Of a stretch of 64,000 nucleotides of DNA, positions 1 through 11,330 are shown in pieces; positions within the stretch are counted from its first letter, which is position 1; each line of letters starts with the position of its first letter. The position numbers and the translations under genes were made by a program. Source of the DNA: Alnus glutinosa (Eukaryota; Streptophyta; Magnoliopsida; Fagales; Betulaceae); assembly GCF_958979055.1 (NCBI RefSeq), contig NC_084894.1:3601001-3665000 (forward strand), given 5' to 3'. The notes beneath the pieces were generated by a model, which was not told the DNA's origin, made no database searches, and was given only the letters and a program-made list of their open reading frames with translations.

Positions 1-383
1 ATCAAGGGGAGGCATGCATGCATGGATGAAATTAGAATGTTTCCACTTGATTTGGCCACCAAATCCTAGAAATCTAGTGGTCGCAACCACCTGATCGCTC
101 GTCGGGGGTGGTGGTGGTTAAACCACCCCTAGAGGTTCGGTTGGAATGACTAGACAAATATTTGTTTTTGGCTGGCACAACAGTGTTACATCAACGCCTT
201 TTTTGAATGCATGTTGGTGTGACAATCTCATGTCGCACTGTCACGTCAGAGAGTAACGCACGGGTACGTGAGTAAAATGGGAGGATTGATCTCCAGCATT
301 TTCCTTGCTTTCAAATTTTCTTGCTTAAACACTAGATGGAACTAACTGATCAATAGAGAGTTATATAAACTGCATGCAATTAC
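1..383. other. Intron start of the DUF604 gene, no second exon seen
   Basis: This stretch lies downstream (minus-strand sense) of the splice donor that ends the broken glycosyltransferase exon. I looked on the minus strand for the continuation expected in DUF604 proteins and did not find it. The second exon is either beyond the left edge or lost. Short GC-rich pieces such as the GTCGGGGGTGGTGG run near 100 have no recognised function. Confidence 0.4.
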
Positions 384-1226
384 CTGGTGAAAGCCTTTCA
401 GGCGAGTTAAAGGAACCCCTAAATCAGCCAAACTTGAGTGCAGCATAAAATCACTGACATACAAGTAGGGATATCTATCAATACAGCCGTCTAACTTGGC
501 TGCCAGAGCTTCCACCAGAGGGTAACTCAGAGCATACCCGGCTCCACCAAAAGCCATATCAAACGAGAAATCAGCGTTGGACTTGACACACTCAGAATTC
601 GACCCAATATAGTAGTACTTTGAATGGTCGTACTTTGCCAGAACCTCAACTAAATTGTCGACAAACAGGACAGTATCGTCATCTGCCATGCATAACATAC
701 CACCTCACGTTTCTGTCTCCCTGTCTGAATGTTTCCAGTATTGTACGCACAATTCGGACCTGAAAAGGCCTCACCATTCTCGGGAATGCTCTGAGTTTAC
801 TGACATCCTCGTTGACACGAAAAGGAGGGAAATTTGAAGGCCAGGCCATGGTAGGAATTCGGGCGTGGGAGCTCTGTCTAGGAAAAGATATCCCCGGGTT
901 ATGTTTGGCCGCCACCATGATCATGCACTGTATGATTTTTTGTACTCCCAGGTGTTCATGGAGCCGACTATTCCAAACACAATGTGGGTGATATTGGTCG
1001 GAGAAGAGATGTTGTTGGTGGGAGGGGTTGTTGAGATTGGCCATTTCTGCTTTATAGTTGATAGGAGATCGGACGGCTGGTAATTGGGAGGGTTGAACAA
1101 GGTGTAGAACAGAAACAAAACCAGACCTGAAATGGCTACAGACTTGCATAGGGTGGATAGAGATAAAGGGCTGAGATTGTGTTGAATGGTGGTGCTCAAG
1201 TTGGAAGAATTTGGAGAAGATGACAT
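384..1226 (-). pseudogene. DUF604 fringe-like glycosyltransferase, exon 1, broken
   Basis: Minus-strand exon of a plant DUF604 protein, a family of type II membrane proteins related to fringe/beta-1,3-galactosyltransferases. The reading starts at 1226 with a short Ser-rich N-terminus and one hydrophobic anchor (VAISGLVLFLFYTLF). Family motifs follow: HIVFGIVGS, SWWRPNITRGYLFLDRAPT, PPFRVNEDVSK, VRWYVM and MADDDTVLFVDNLVEVLAKY with the DDD metal-binding motif, then FGGAGYALSYPLVEAL. They lie in three different frames. An in-frame TGA is at 921-923, a 5-bp tandem duplication (GGCCA twice) at 839-848 shifts the frame, and a 4-bp insertion near 687-691 shifts it again just before the DDD motif. 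The exon ends at 384 with donor GTAATT after LKGFHQ. A TATA-like run lies at 1300-1305, about 75 nt upstream of the ATG. Either a pseudogene or, less likely, local assembly error. Confidence 0.8.
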
Positions 1227-2312
1227 GGTGAAGAGGGTGGCGCCCGGGAATTAAGATACTGAACCGATTAAAATGAAAGAAAAAGCTAGCTAGCTAGCTA
1301 TATATTGAAGTTATTGAGACGATGATTCTTGTTTAAGTTTGCCGATGCATGTGATAGAACTGCTAGTTGCTGTGTTTTTTAATCCTTAATTAACCTCTTC
1401 TTCTGGGTTGAATCGTGAGAAGTGAGCTATATATCAAAGTGCATGTTCAGCTTTGAATGGATCTTATGGACAAGTACTCCTCGCATATTTCATGCCATGT
1501 ATATTTGTTATATACATATATATACATGGCATAGGGATATGGAGGTTATCATGAGATCGACGACCCAAAATCACGCATGCATGCATGTTATAGGGATATG
1601 GAGGTTTTTATGATATGCTGATCAGCTTCCAAGGCGATGCATGCTATGCATATTGTCATTGCAAGCAATTAAGTCAGAGATCAGGGCGAAAATTGAAGTA
1701 GATTTGGACATCCATCTTGCGGACGGAATTGATAACTTGAAGAGAGGCGCAAATTCAGCTAATTAATTGCTCATGGATTAATTAGCTAGAGAAGCAGTAC
1801 TTAATTAAGCATGTCATAGATAAATTAAAGTCTAGGTTAAAGAAATTATTCAAAACTGTATCTAGCTATGGTATTGTAATAAGGGAGCAAGTTGCCCCTG
1901 TTTAATCATTGATCATTGATTTTATCAATAAATTAAGCATGAATTTAATTTGGTCATATAAAGTAGAGAGATAAAAATAAAAATAAAAAATTCTAATAAA
2001 GTAGATAACGATTTAGAGAATGTGATGATTTATGTTTTGGAAAAGTGGCATGGGTAGCTAAAATAGAAAAATAGAAATTTTTAAGCTAAATTTTAATTTG
2101 GAGAGTGGGATGTGAATGGTTGTACAATAGATATAGATAAAAAGTTTAGACAATTTCTAAGAAACCCAAATGTCACGTGATTTAAGCTTTTTGCTTTAAG
2201 GAATGCTAGAGTATTTCCTGGTATACATTTAGAATGGCATAAATGTAATTTTTTAAACTTCAAACAAAAAACGCAAAAATGTATAGGGAATGGTGGGTAT
2301 TCAATTAAGTAT
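1227..2312. other. AT-rich intergenic DNA
   Basis: Low-complexity intergenic sequence with GCTAGCTA, GCATGCATGC and TATATATA runs near 1287-1310, 1505-1530 and 1575-1590. No protein-like reading frame or RNA gene was recognised. Confidence 0.5.
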
Positions 2313-2559
2313 ACTAGCTCATAACCAATGCTATGCGCATGATTCTTCATTATAATTTAATTTCAGAATTTAAATACATCCTCGTTGTACTTTTTGTTAT
2401 AGGTTAAAAAATGCGTGTAAAAAAAATATCATACATCTTTCAATAAAAATACATGATTAAAGGTTAAGACCCTTAATTTTATTTTAATCTATAAAAAGTA
2501 AAAAAAAAATTAAAATATTTGTTCACATAGGTGTAGTTTATAATGAAAAGAAGAATATA

Positions 2560-2598
<39 letters not shown>

Positions 2599-3250
2599 GC
2601 AAGAAAAAAAATCTAAATTCCAAATATTACAGCATATGTGCTGTAATTGTTTCAATGGTCAAGTTGGTGTTGTAGTTTTTTTTTCAGCACCTAAGCCAAA
2701 TCCTACAAAATGAAACCAATTTTTTCATTCAACATTTAATGAAATCAAATAAATTCTCTCACATCACATTCAATGCTTAATCAAATAAATTTTTGACTTA
2801 TTTTGCTTTTAAAAGCAGAGAAAATACTTCCATTTTTTTTTTTTTATGTGAATCATAGAAAAAAAAATACCATTAAACATTCAAAAAATTAAAATATAAG
2901 ATCCTTCATTTTTTTTTTTAATTCATATAAATTAAAACATATTAAAATCTTTGTTTCTATATCAATAATTTAAAATGAAAAGAAGTATAAAGAAAAAAAA
3001 AAAAAAAAAAAAGAAGCGAGAAGAAAACCTGTAGATTATGATTATCAAAGCATTAATAAAAAATTATTAGGAAGTTCTAATATTATTGTTGTGATACATA
3101 TTACATTTCGATACAAATAAAACCCATATAATTTTGAACATTCTAAAAAAATACATAGCAAACTAAACAAAATTTTTTTTTTTTTTTTATGAATACAAAA
3201 TAAAACAAAATCTTTCGATCACTAAATATTTAACGCAATCAAATAAACCT
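2313..3250 (-). mobile_element. Helitron-like element, 3' portion (minus orientation)
   Basis: Read on the minus strand, this block ends at 2314-2317 with CTAG followed by T. It is preceded by GGTTATGAG and the small hairpin-like GCGCATAGC, the layout of a plant Helitron 3' terminus. The upstream text (around 2490-2550 and 3020-3200) recurs in the opposite orientation at about 4500-4700 and 4960-5455, including the ATAGGTGTAGTTTATAATGA and TTTGATAATC segments. No Rep/helicase coding is visible, so it would be non-autonomous. The 5' end was not placed. A 34-nt poly(A) lies inside at 2563-2596. Confidence 0.5.
2563..2596. repeat. Poly(A) tract, 34 nt
   Basis: Uninterrupted A run inside the minus-orientation Helitron-like block; length is likely unstable. 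Confidence 0.9.
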
Positions 3251-4098
3251 TCAATTAGGTTCAATGCTTAGGGTGCGTTTGAGATTTTGATTTCGCAGAC
3301 AAAAAGTGCGATTTTAAACCAAATTGCAGAAAATGAACTGTTTGAAAATTGCGTTTTTAAAAAATTGCGATTTGAAAACACACAAAAACTTTTTTTTTTC
3401 AAATCGCAAGCAATGGGGTGCATTTTTGAAAACCCATAATTTTAAAGGCTAACCTGCAATTTTAAAGGCCAAATTACAATTTTGCCAAACACTTAACTGC
3501 GTTTTTAAAAATAATTTTTTTAAAATCCCGTTGCATAAGCCAAAAACAGGACCAGCGTCCGGAAGCACCGTCGTCGGCGTCAGCGTGTGTAGAACACACA
3601 CCGCCACCGGTGATCTCCTCTACAGCAGAAATCTGCCGGAAGACCTCGAAACCACCAAACGCGCCTTGGAAGACAAACTGTGACCCACACATGCCGATCC
3701 AAGGAGTGACCTCCCTGGCGCCTGTAGGCCACGTGTCGAGCATGAAGAACTGGCACGGCCGCGGTTGGAGGCTGCTGGATCAGAAGAAATCGGCGAACAC
3801 CGTGGAAATGCATGTCTTGGAAAAAACCAACCGAAATGAGCAGATCTGACTCAAAAGAAAGAAAGAAACCAAAACAAAGAAAAACCAGGTCAGAAACTCC
3901 GCCGAAGACACACCAAAACATCGCTCTCCAACCCAAATCCCGTGAAGTCTTCCGTTGGAGAACATCAACCACCACCGGATCTAACCCGAGGGAACAAAAA
4001 CTCCACAACCCTAAAGGCTGGAAGGCACCAAATCTCCATTGGATCTAACTAGGAAGGAACAAAAAACCTCCCCCATCCTATAAGGGCGGGCGAGGAGG
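3251..4098. repeat. GC-richer interspersed repeat, unidentified
   Basis: Between Helitron-like blocks lies a segment that begins with a MITE-like GGGTGCGTTTGAG (about 3270) and reaches CCAAACACTTAA (about 3483). A GC-richer stretch from about 3540 to 4090 follows. Both strands of the latter have fair-length open frames, but none resembles a protein I know. It looks like the untranslated part of a retroelement or an inserted gene fragment. Confidence 0.35.
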
Positions 4099-4802
4099 AA
4101 ATTAGAATTATGACACATAGCGTGAATTCATATTTTTTAAACATTGAACCGGTCATTTAAGTAGAAAATTGGTCATTTAAGTAACACTGAACCGGTCCAT
4201 GTATTTCAAGTGAAATAAACTGTGTATTTAATATGCCTAATTAACTCTCTTATATTAAATAGAAAAATAATAGAAACGTCAAATTTTATTGTCATTAAAT
4301 TCTCACTAATTTCTACCTCTCTCTCTTCCTTTAACTATCATATTATATCATATATCATATATATATATAAGCCAAGTTTTAACTTAGAGTTTCCCTAGAA
4401 TTGTGACACGTGGCGTGAACCCATCATTTTTTTATTTTTATTTTTTATTTTATTTTTTATTTTATTTTTTATTTTATTTTTTATTTTTTCGTTCATTTGC
4501 TTTTTTGAATGTTCAGAATTATATAGGATTGAAATATAATATGTATCAGACCGACAATATAAAAAATTCCTGCTAATTTTCTATTTTATGCTTTGATAAT
4601 CAAAATTATGGTTTTCTTCTTGCTATTTTTCTTCACACTTATTTTCATTATAAACTACACCTATGGGATCAAAGATTTTAATATGTTTTAATTTAGAGAA
4701 ATGTTTCTTGCACACAAAAGCCGAGTTCTAACTTAGAGTTGGTCTAAAATTGTGACACATGGCATGAACCTATCATTTTTAAACACTAAACCGGTCTTTC
4801 AA
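4099..4802 (+). repeat. Three diverged copies of a Helitron-like 5' motif
   Basis: The same sentence-like block occurs three times: around 4099-4162, 4376-4425 and 4725-4802. Each reads roughly AACTTAGAGTT, a spacer, AATTGTGACACRTGGCRTGAA and, in two copies, AAACACTRAACCGGTC. The copy at 4376 follows a run of TATATATA as plant Helitron 5' ends often do. They point to nested or tandem insertions of one non-autonomous family. Confidence 0.45.
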
Positions 4803-4959
4803 GTAAAAAACCGGTGAATTTTAAAGGTTGAATTGGTTTTGTAATAATTTTAATAAATTTATTGTGCTTAAATAAAAAGATCATGGGTGTGAATCTTCAT
4901 GAGACCAAAATAAAGACTTTTTCGCATTATAGCATTAAGTGGTGAGAATTTTTTAAAAA

Positions 4960-5453
4960 AATCTAAAATTAAAAACTTTTGTTTTATTTTGTATTCATTA
5001 AAAAAAATGTTTATTTTGCTATTTTTTTTAAAAAAATAAAAAAATAAAAAAAATATTACGTTCAGAATTATATAGATTTTATTTTTATTGAAACATAATA
5101 AGTATCACACTAACAATATCAGAAATTCCTACTATTAATCCCACTATTAATGCTTTGACCAGAATCCAAGTTTTTCTCTTTCTATTTTTTTTTTTTTTTG
5201 CTTTACACTTCTTTTCATTTTAAACTTCTCATATTCCCTTCAAAAAAAAAAAAAAAAAAAAACACCTCATATGAGAATATTTTAAATTTTTTAATTTATA
5301 TGAATTAAAACTAAAATTACAGTTCTTTCGATTGTAAAATTTTATGTGATTTATATATTCAGGCAATGTTCTATGTTCAATAGAGATGTTTTTTAAATTT
5401 TAAAATTAAGTTATAATGAAAAATTCTGCGCATAGCACGGGTTATGAGTTAGT
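4960..5453 (+). mobile_element. Helitron-like element, 3' portion (plus orientation)
   Basis: Plus-orientation relative of the block at 2313-3250. It ends at 5449-5452 with TTAG (decayed CTAG) followed by T, preceded by GCGCATAGCACGGGTTATGAG. The shared internal pieces include GTTTTATTTTGTATTCATTA and TATTAATGCTTTGA. No coding capacity is seen. A second short hairpin, GTGCAACGCAC followed by GGGTC, lies just outside at 5487-5502 and may be another terminus. Confidence 0.5.
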
Positions 5454-6165
5454 AAAAATAAATAGAGAGAGAGAGAGAAGGGCCTCGTGCAACGCACGGG
5501 TCAGAGCATACCTTTATACCATTGCAAAGCAAAATGTAAAACTGTATAGACCTAAAAAAAAATGGTGCTGAACAATGGATGCTTACATTACCAATGCAGT
5601 TTGACTATAAAGCTTGCGTACGGCCACAAAAACTCTTCCTGAATTGCGCATCTGATGAACAATGATCATTGCTTATCTGGGGCATGGACTTTTCCCCTCT
5701 TTCCCTCACTCCCAATCCTCACAGAAAAGCAGAAAAGATGGCTGCTTTTGACCTTCCAATTCTTAAGGTATAATATAATCCTGAATTTCTGGATCCAGGG
5801 TACGTGCAAAGATGAATGAAATAGGACCAATAGTAGTAGACCAGTAGTAGGTTAACTCGTATTCAATTTTGGTCAAAGCTTTTCTGTCCAGTCTATTAAA
5901 CTGGCATCTGTGCTTAGAATACCCAATTCTCTTATGCATTTTTAATAGGATTAATAGAACATCGGACATCTGCCCTTAGAGCAAGAAAGAGATCAAAGAG
6001 GTTTAAAAAGAAAAGAAGTAGCACATCTTAAAGAGAGCTGGTACAAACGTTTAATAATTTGATTTCTTGTATTTATTCGTTTAGTATACAAGTCTAGCTT
6101 TACAAATTTCTTTTGACAATTGAAGAATTGATCTTATTACAAACAGTTGTTTCTACGGCCTATTT

Positions 6166-6201
<36 letters not shown>

Positions 6202-6430
6202 GACATACATTCAGCAGCTCTAATACCATGGTATACATCAAGTGCCCTATTCATATTGGGGAAAAAACAATAAGAACAGAGAAAAATAATCAGCTTCCCC
6301 TAGGTCCCTCCTACGATGACACTAAGCAGTTGGTAGGGGGGGGGGGGGGGTCTCAGAAAATAAGAAGATACCAACTAGAATAGCTTTCTTTTATATATGT
6401 AAGTTGTAACAACTAATGGGAAAAAGGAAG
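5454..6430. other. NADK1 3' flank with microsatellites
   Basis: Downstream flank of NADK1 (minus strand). It holds 11 CAT units at 6168-6200 and a 15-G run at 6336-6350, both probably in or near the 3' UTR. A minus-strand AATAAA candidate polyadenylation signal lies at 6072-6077. No gene is recognised. Confidence 0.45.
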
Positions 6431-9400
6431 TTAGGAATCTCGAGGACCATCAAAAGACTGAGTCTTCCTTAGATTCCAGTGGAGGCCCTCGTGGATGCTG
6501 CGTAAGAAGTCACTGGTGGAATCAACCTGACACGCTGTAGGCACCGGCCAAGGCGCCATGCTGCACACAAGAGCATCTCCTGCTGCTAACAGTTTCCTGT
6601 CCTTACCATCGAATGATGCATATGCATGGCTTCGGCTATTGAAAGGTACTTGCACTCGCAATGTCACATGCTCCGGTAATATCAGAGGCCGAAAGGACAA
6701 GGAATGCGGACAAATTGGCGTAAACAGGATGCCGGGGACCTGCAGTTATAGAGATGAATCAAGAATAGGATATTGAAACTTAAATTTATGATATATCATC
6801 GTATGACTTCTGATGCCTGCTAGAGTCGAAATCAAGGATCTTCTTTCAGAATTTCTCCAAAGAATATATAAAATTTGATAAGCAACTCCAAATGGGTGAC
6901 TTTTAAATGAAGAATCCACCCAACAGAAAAATTCCTTGGCCAAATTTGAGTTTACAACATGGTTCCCCTTTCACCCTTTCATGTCATCCAAAACTGCAAC
7001 TTCTCTATGGTCATAAACTTACCCCAGATTCTACTGTTACTTTTCTCTTGCCCAAGCAATGCCTTGGACATTAACTGATTTGTTTAGAATTGATTATGAT
7101 AGCATCACCATTTACCAGAACACATGTATTTGGTTTTATTGCAGGATGAGAACTTCTTACCTAAATCCCTCCAACTGCCCTTATGTGGCATAATTTCTAC
7201 CTTATATTGATCTTCTTCATTTCTAATCTTACACACACTCCCATGCCTAGTTTCACAGACATGTACTTCATTCTATCGCAGCTTTCAAAGTAAAGCATTT
7301 ATTCTAGCGGGCCAAAACGTCAGAACTTGTTTGGATTTCAGGCATGACTCTTGCCAAATCCAATAAGTTTCACTCCCCTTGGACTCCTCACTCAACATTT
7401 TGAAGTTCTAAAAAACTTCAATAAAATTACAACTTTATGACTCAAGCTTACATACATACACTAAATCTTGTCCTGTAACCAAGCCTAACACTCAAGTTCG
7501 GCAGAAGATTTTATTCAGTCTAGTGATTAGGAATCATGTCATCCCATCTTTTATTTTGCACTTCTATGAGTAAAATCACTCACTTCCAAGTTCATATTTG
7601 TTATTGGCTTTCACAGTTAGTTAGAAAGACGGTCCAGAGATACCATATTTCGCGTTTGGTTCAGGTTTTATAGCAACAAGGCACAAGAAAATGTAACACA
7701 CCAGAATGTCAATGTCAACAGATCGCTTTTGCAGTTCAATGTAAAAAAATTCTGCATGTGAAGAGAAGGGGGTTATCTGCCATATGTGGAGAGAAGAGGG
7801 TTATCTACAAGTCTTGTTACACATATATAGTACTCTTTTTTGTCCATAGTCACCAAAGGTGTACCATATGCAAGATATAAACAAGGAATTTCAATTTAGC
7901 CTTCAACTTTGAGAACACTTCAATAGCTTTCAGGATAATCAACTCACCGTTTACATGCATAGTCTTGTTAAATCACCACTTATCCCAAAATCTTAAGTTA
8001 ATAAAGAGTAAATTTAATCATTTAATTAATATTCTAACACTCCCTTTTAACGTGTGGGCTGAAACTTCTGTTTGATAAGTGAGACTTAACATGTGGAATG
8101 TTTAATTAAAATGGCAGGTGAATGACGGAGATAAGGTTCGAACTCATGATCTTTGCTCTTATATCATATTAAATTACCACTCATCTCAAAAGCTTAAGCT
8201 GATAGAAATGAGTAAATTTGATCATTTAATCAATACTTTAACAAGTTTGAATTCCTCCAATTAACAAATGAAATAACTTTTCATTAAACATTAGGCACCA
8301 AAAGTTATATCTGGCAGCGTTGATACTTCATAGTAAGCAATGGCTCCAAAACATACCTGTGGATGAACCATCGATCCTCCAGCTGCCAAGGAATATGCAG
8401 TACTGCCAGATGTTGTTGATAAAATTAATCCATCCCCTTGCACACAAGTGACAAAGGAGTTGTCACAATAGCATTCCAAATTTGTGAGGTAGGACGATAT
8501 TCCACGATCAATTGTAACCTCATTCAAAACAAGTATTGGTTCTTCAGTTTCATACTCATGTTTAGCTGCATCCCTAACAACATGGCACCGCAAACGGTGT
8601 CGTAACGTGATACTAATGGGACCCTTCAAAACTGAATCAAGGCATTCTCTGTAATGTTCAGTGTCTGAAGAATATTAAGGACCAACCTTGGAGTATACCG
8701 AAAAGGTAACAGATATGGTGAGTGTGTGTGTGTTGGGGGGGGGGGGGGGGGAACACCTTTAAACAAGATGTAGGATACGGAAAGGAGTCATAAAGCCAAG
8801 AGACCCTAAAGAAAATGGGACAATTGGAGGAACCGGTCCTTTGAACATGGATGCTGCCTGAAAAACAAGCAGATAGATACGTGTCAAAGGCAAGAGAGAC
8901 CGAAGTAAATATCAAAGTGACCAATATTAAATTCATTTGATGCAAAATTCCAAAGGTTCTAGACTTCATTTCCAAGAATAAAATTCTCACTGAATTACAC
9001 ATAGATTTTAGCATTTTACCTTGAGAGATAAACACAGCCTCAATGCAATAATCATCATATTTAAAAAAGCTTATTTCCAATGATAATAAAATCTGGGAAA
9101 ACGAAAAAAAAAAAAAAAAAGCAGCAGGAAAAACAAGAACGCAATATTATAGTCCGACTTGTTGACAAATAAGCACCTCAATTAATGCCAAGCATTACAA
9201 TAGAATATAAATGCATGGTTATAACATTGGAAAGAAAATATCGTCCTTAGTTCCAATAAATAACGGAAGGTAGAATTTATAAATTCTAGCCATCCGCTGA
9301 TTTTTTTCCTTCTAATTTTTCTTTGGGTAAGTAATCCAGACCACTGTTTGTTCTGTTCAAATTATTAACCACAAGCAGAGAGAGAGAATTACCCAATGCA

Positions 9401-11078
9401 ACAGTGTTGACAATTTTTTTATAAGTAAAAACAGCGTTGGCCAAAATTAAAACTTAAAGTTCATAGTTGGTAGTGTAAACATTTGAGCGTAATGACTGCC
9501 AATTTCTACCTCAGATCATAATGGAAGATTAATCCCTCCCATATTGGATATTATACTTCTCTCCTTTTACCTTGATCCTAAGAGGAACGTATTAACTATT
9601 TCTAGCACAAACAACTTTCACTAACAAGTATCACACTGAAGGGTATAGCTCAAACAGACTTGCATCCGAGTAGCTTGTTCTAATGCTGATGAAGATAATG
9701 TTGACTTCAAGGTAATTGCCGAATCAAAAGGTTAATGCTATGACACATTCTGATTCATCTAACAAAGTTAAAAAGAAAGTAAATGCACATACCCAAAGGA
9801 CCGTTCCATCCCCACCAAGAGTTGCAACAAGGTCAACTTTTGTATGCAGGAGCGAAATTTCCTTGTCTGCAATAATAAGAAAGTCATAAAATGTAAGATC
9901 ATGGCCATACATCAAACATAAGTAACACTGGAAAGAACGATCATCATACATGCAAATTTATTCTTTAGCATACAAGTAACGCTTAATATTCAAGTGTCAC
10001 ATGATTATGAAAAGGAGATTTACCTTAAATCCATGCAAAATGTTTCCACTTAACCATTGCAGGAGTATAAGGCACAACAAATATTATAATTCAGCCATTT
10101 AATTTGGCGACTAAAACTAGTATCAGGTCAACCCTTTATGATATAACTGCTGTTGCAAACATGTAAATGTAATATATATTTAGTCCTCTGTTAGTTATGA
10201 TGGGAATAGGCAATTGTAAGAGAAATGGGGGCAAATCACATTCTTCTGCATTCATTTCATTCATTTTTTTATGTATGTAAGTAATACGTCCCAAGGGTAG
10301 GGGGAGTGAGAGATTCAAACTAGTGACCTCCGCTTCATAAGGCATGGTATCCAACCGATTGATCTACTCCTTGGGGTTTCATTTCCTTCATTCCACATAT
10401 GTAGGAGCTTTCTACAATGTTCTGGAAAATAGACAACTCACACACAGCTTATACTATGACAGCTCACTAGGGACACCTCACCATGTTTCTAGAATTGGGA
10501 CACCACATATTATACCCTAACACTCCCCCTCAAGCTGAAGCATATATAATATGTCCTTAGATTGAAAAGAATAAAACAAACAAACTCTAATAAACTCTAA
10601 CACCCTAAAAGTTGGAATACAATACCAACCGATGTTAACAACCAAGACAATAATAAGAATAACATTGTGAGAAGCATTTAAGTCTCATATGCAAGATAGG
10701 ATGAAGGAAGAAACCAAAATTCCAGAGTTTATAACATCTAGTCCAAAGAGAAATTTGATCACCATGTGAAAGAACAAATGAAGCAATATTCGGTGCATAT
10801 TGAGTCAATAATAGTTGTGTAATGTCTTCCATTTACAAAAACTTCACTGCTCACCATCTTTCCAAGTTTGTACAAAATTGAAGTAAGATGATTCTGTTAG
10901 AAGGTCAACTCGCACGCGTGGCTCAACATATATGTCTAATTTTTTCTGCTCCCTCAACCATCTGGCAAAAAAAAAAAAAAAAACAAATAATATTATTTGA
11001 CCGAAGATTTTGCTTAAAAAGGCAAATGTAAAATTAGAAACCAGTATCACACAAGAAGGTCAGCCAATTTCAGCAAAC

Positions 11079-11118
<40 letters not shown>

Positions 11119-11286
11119 AGAATGATACGAATAGCAATAGAAAGACAAATAACATAACCCAATTCCCAGCATGTAAATAATTTGTCTCGAGTATTGTTAG
11201 TGTGTGCTTGATGTACATTTGTCAGTCAACTTCCTAGCAGCTTCAACTTTTCGGATTTATGGTTTTTAACATGGCATAAAATCTGG

Positions 11287-11330
<44 letters not shown>

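Noticed and set aside
5763..5969. Minus-strand 68-codon frame downstream of NADK1
   Set aside because: No recognisable motif, no splice partners; treated as 3' flank.
6147..6383. Plus-strand frame with a poly-His stretch
   Set aside because: The His run is just the (CAT)11 microsatellite and the Gly run is the 15-G tract; both lie in the NADK1 3' flank and no domain is present.
8658..9080. 140-codon minus-strand frame overlapping NADK1 exon 9
   Set aside because: Out of frame with the exon 9 protein text and reads through intron sequence with the poly(G) run.
10264..10378. tRNA gene
   Set aside because: Box A and box B are present, but no acceptor stem or anticodon arm closes and a related copy exists at 22710; it is a SINE.
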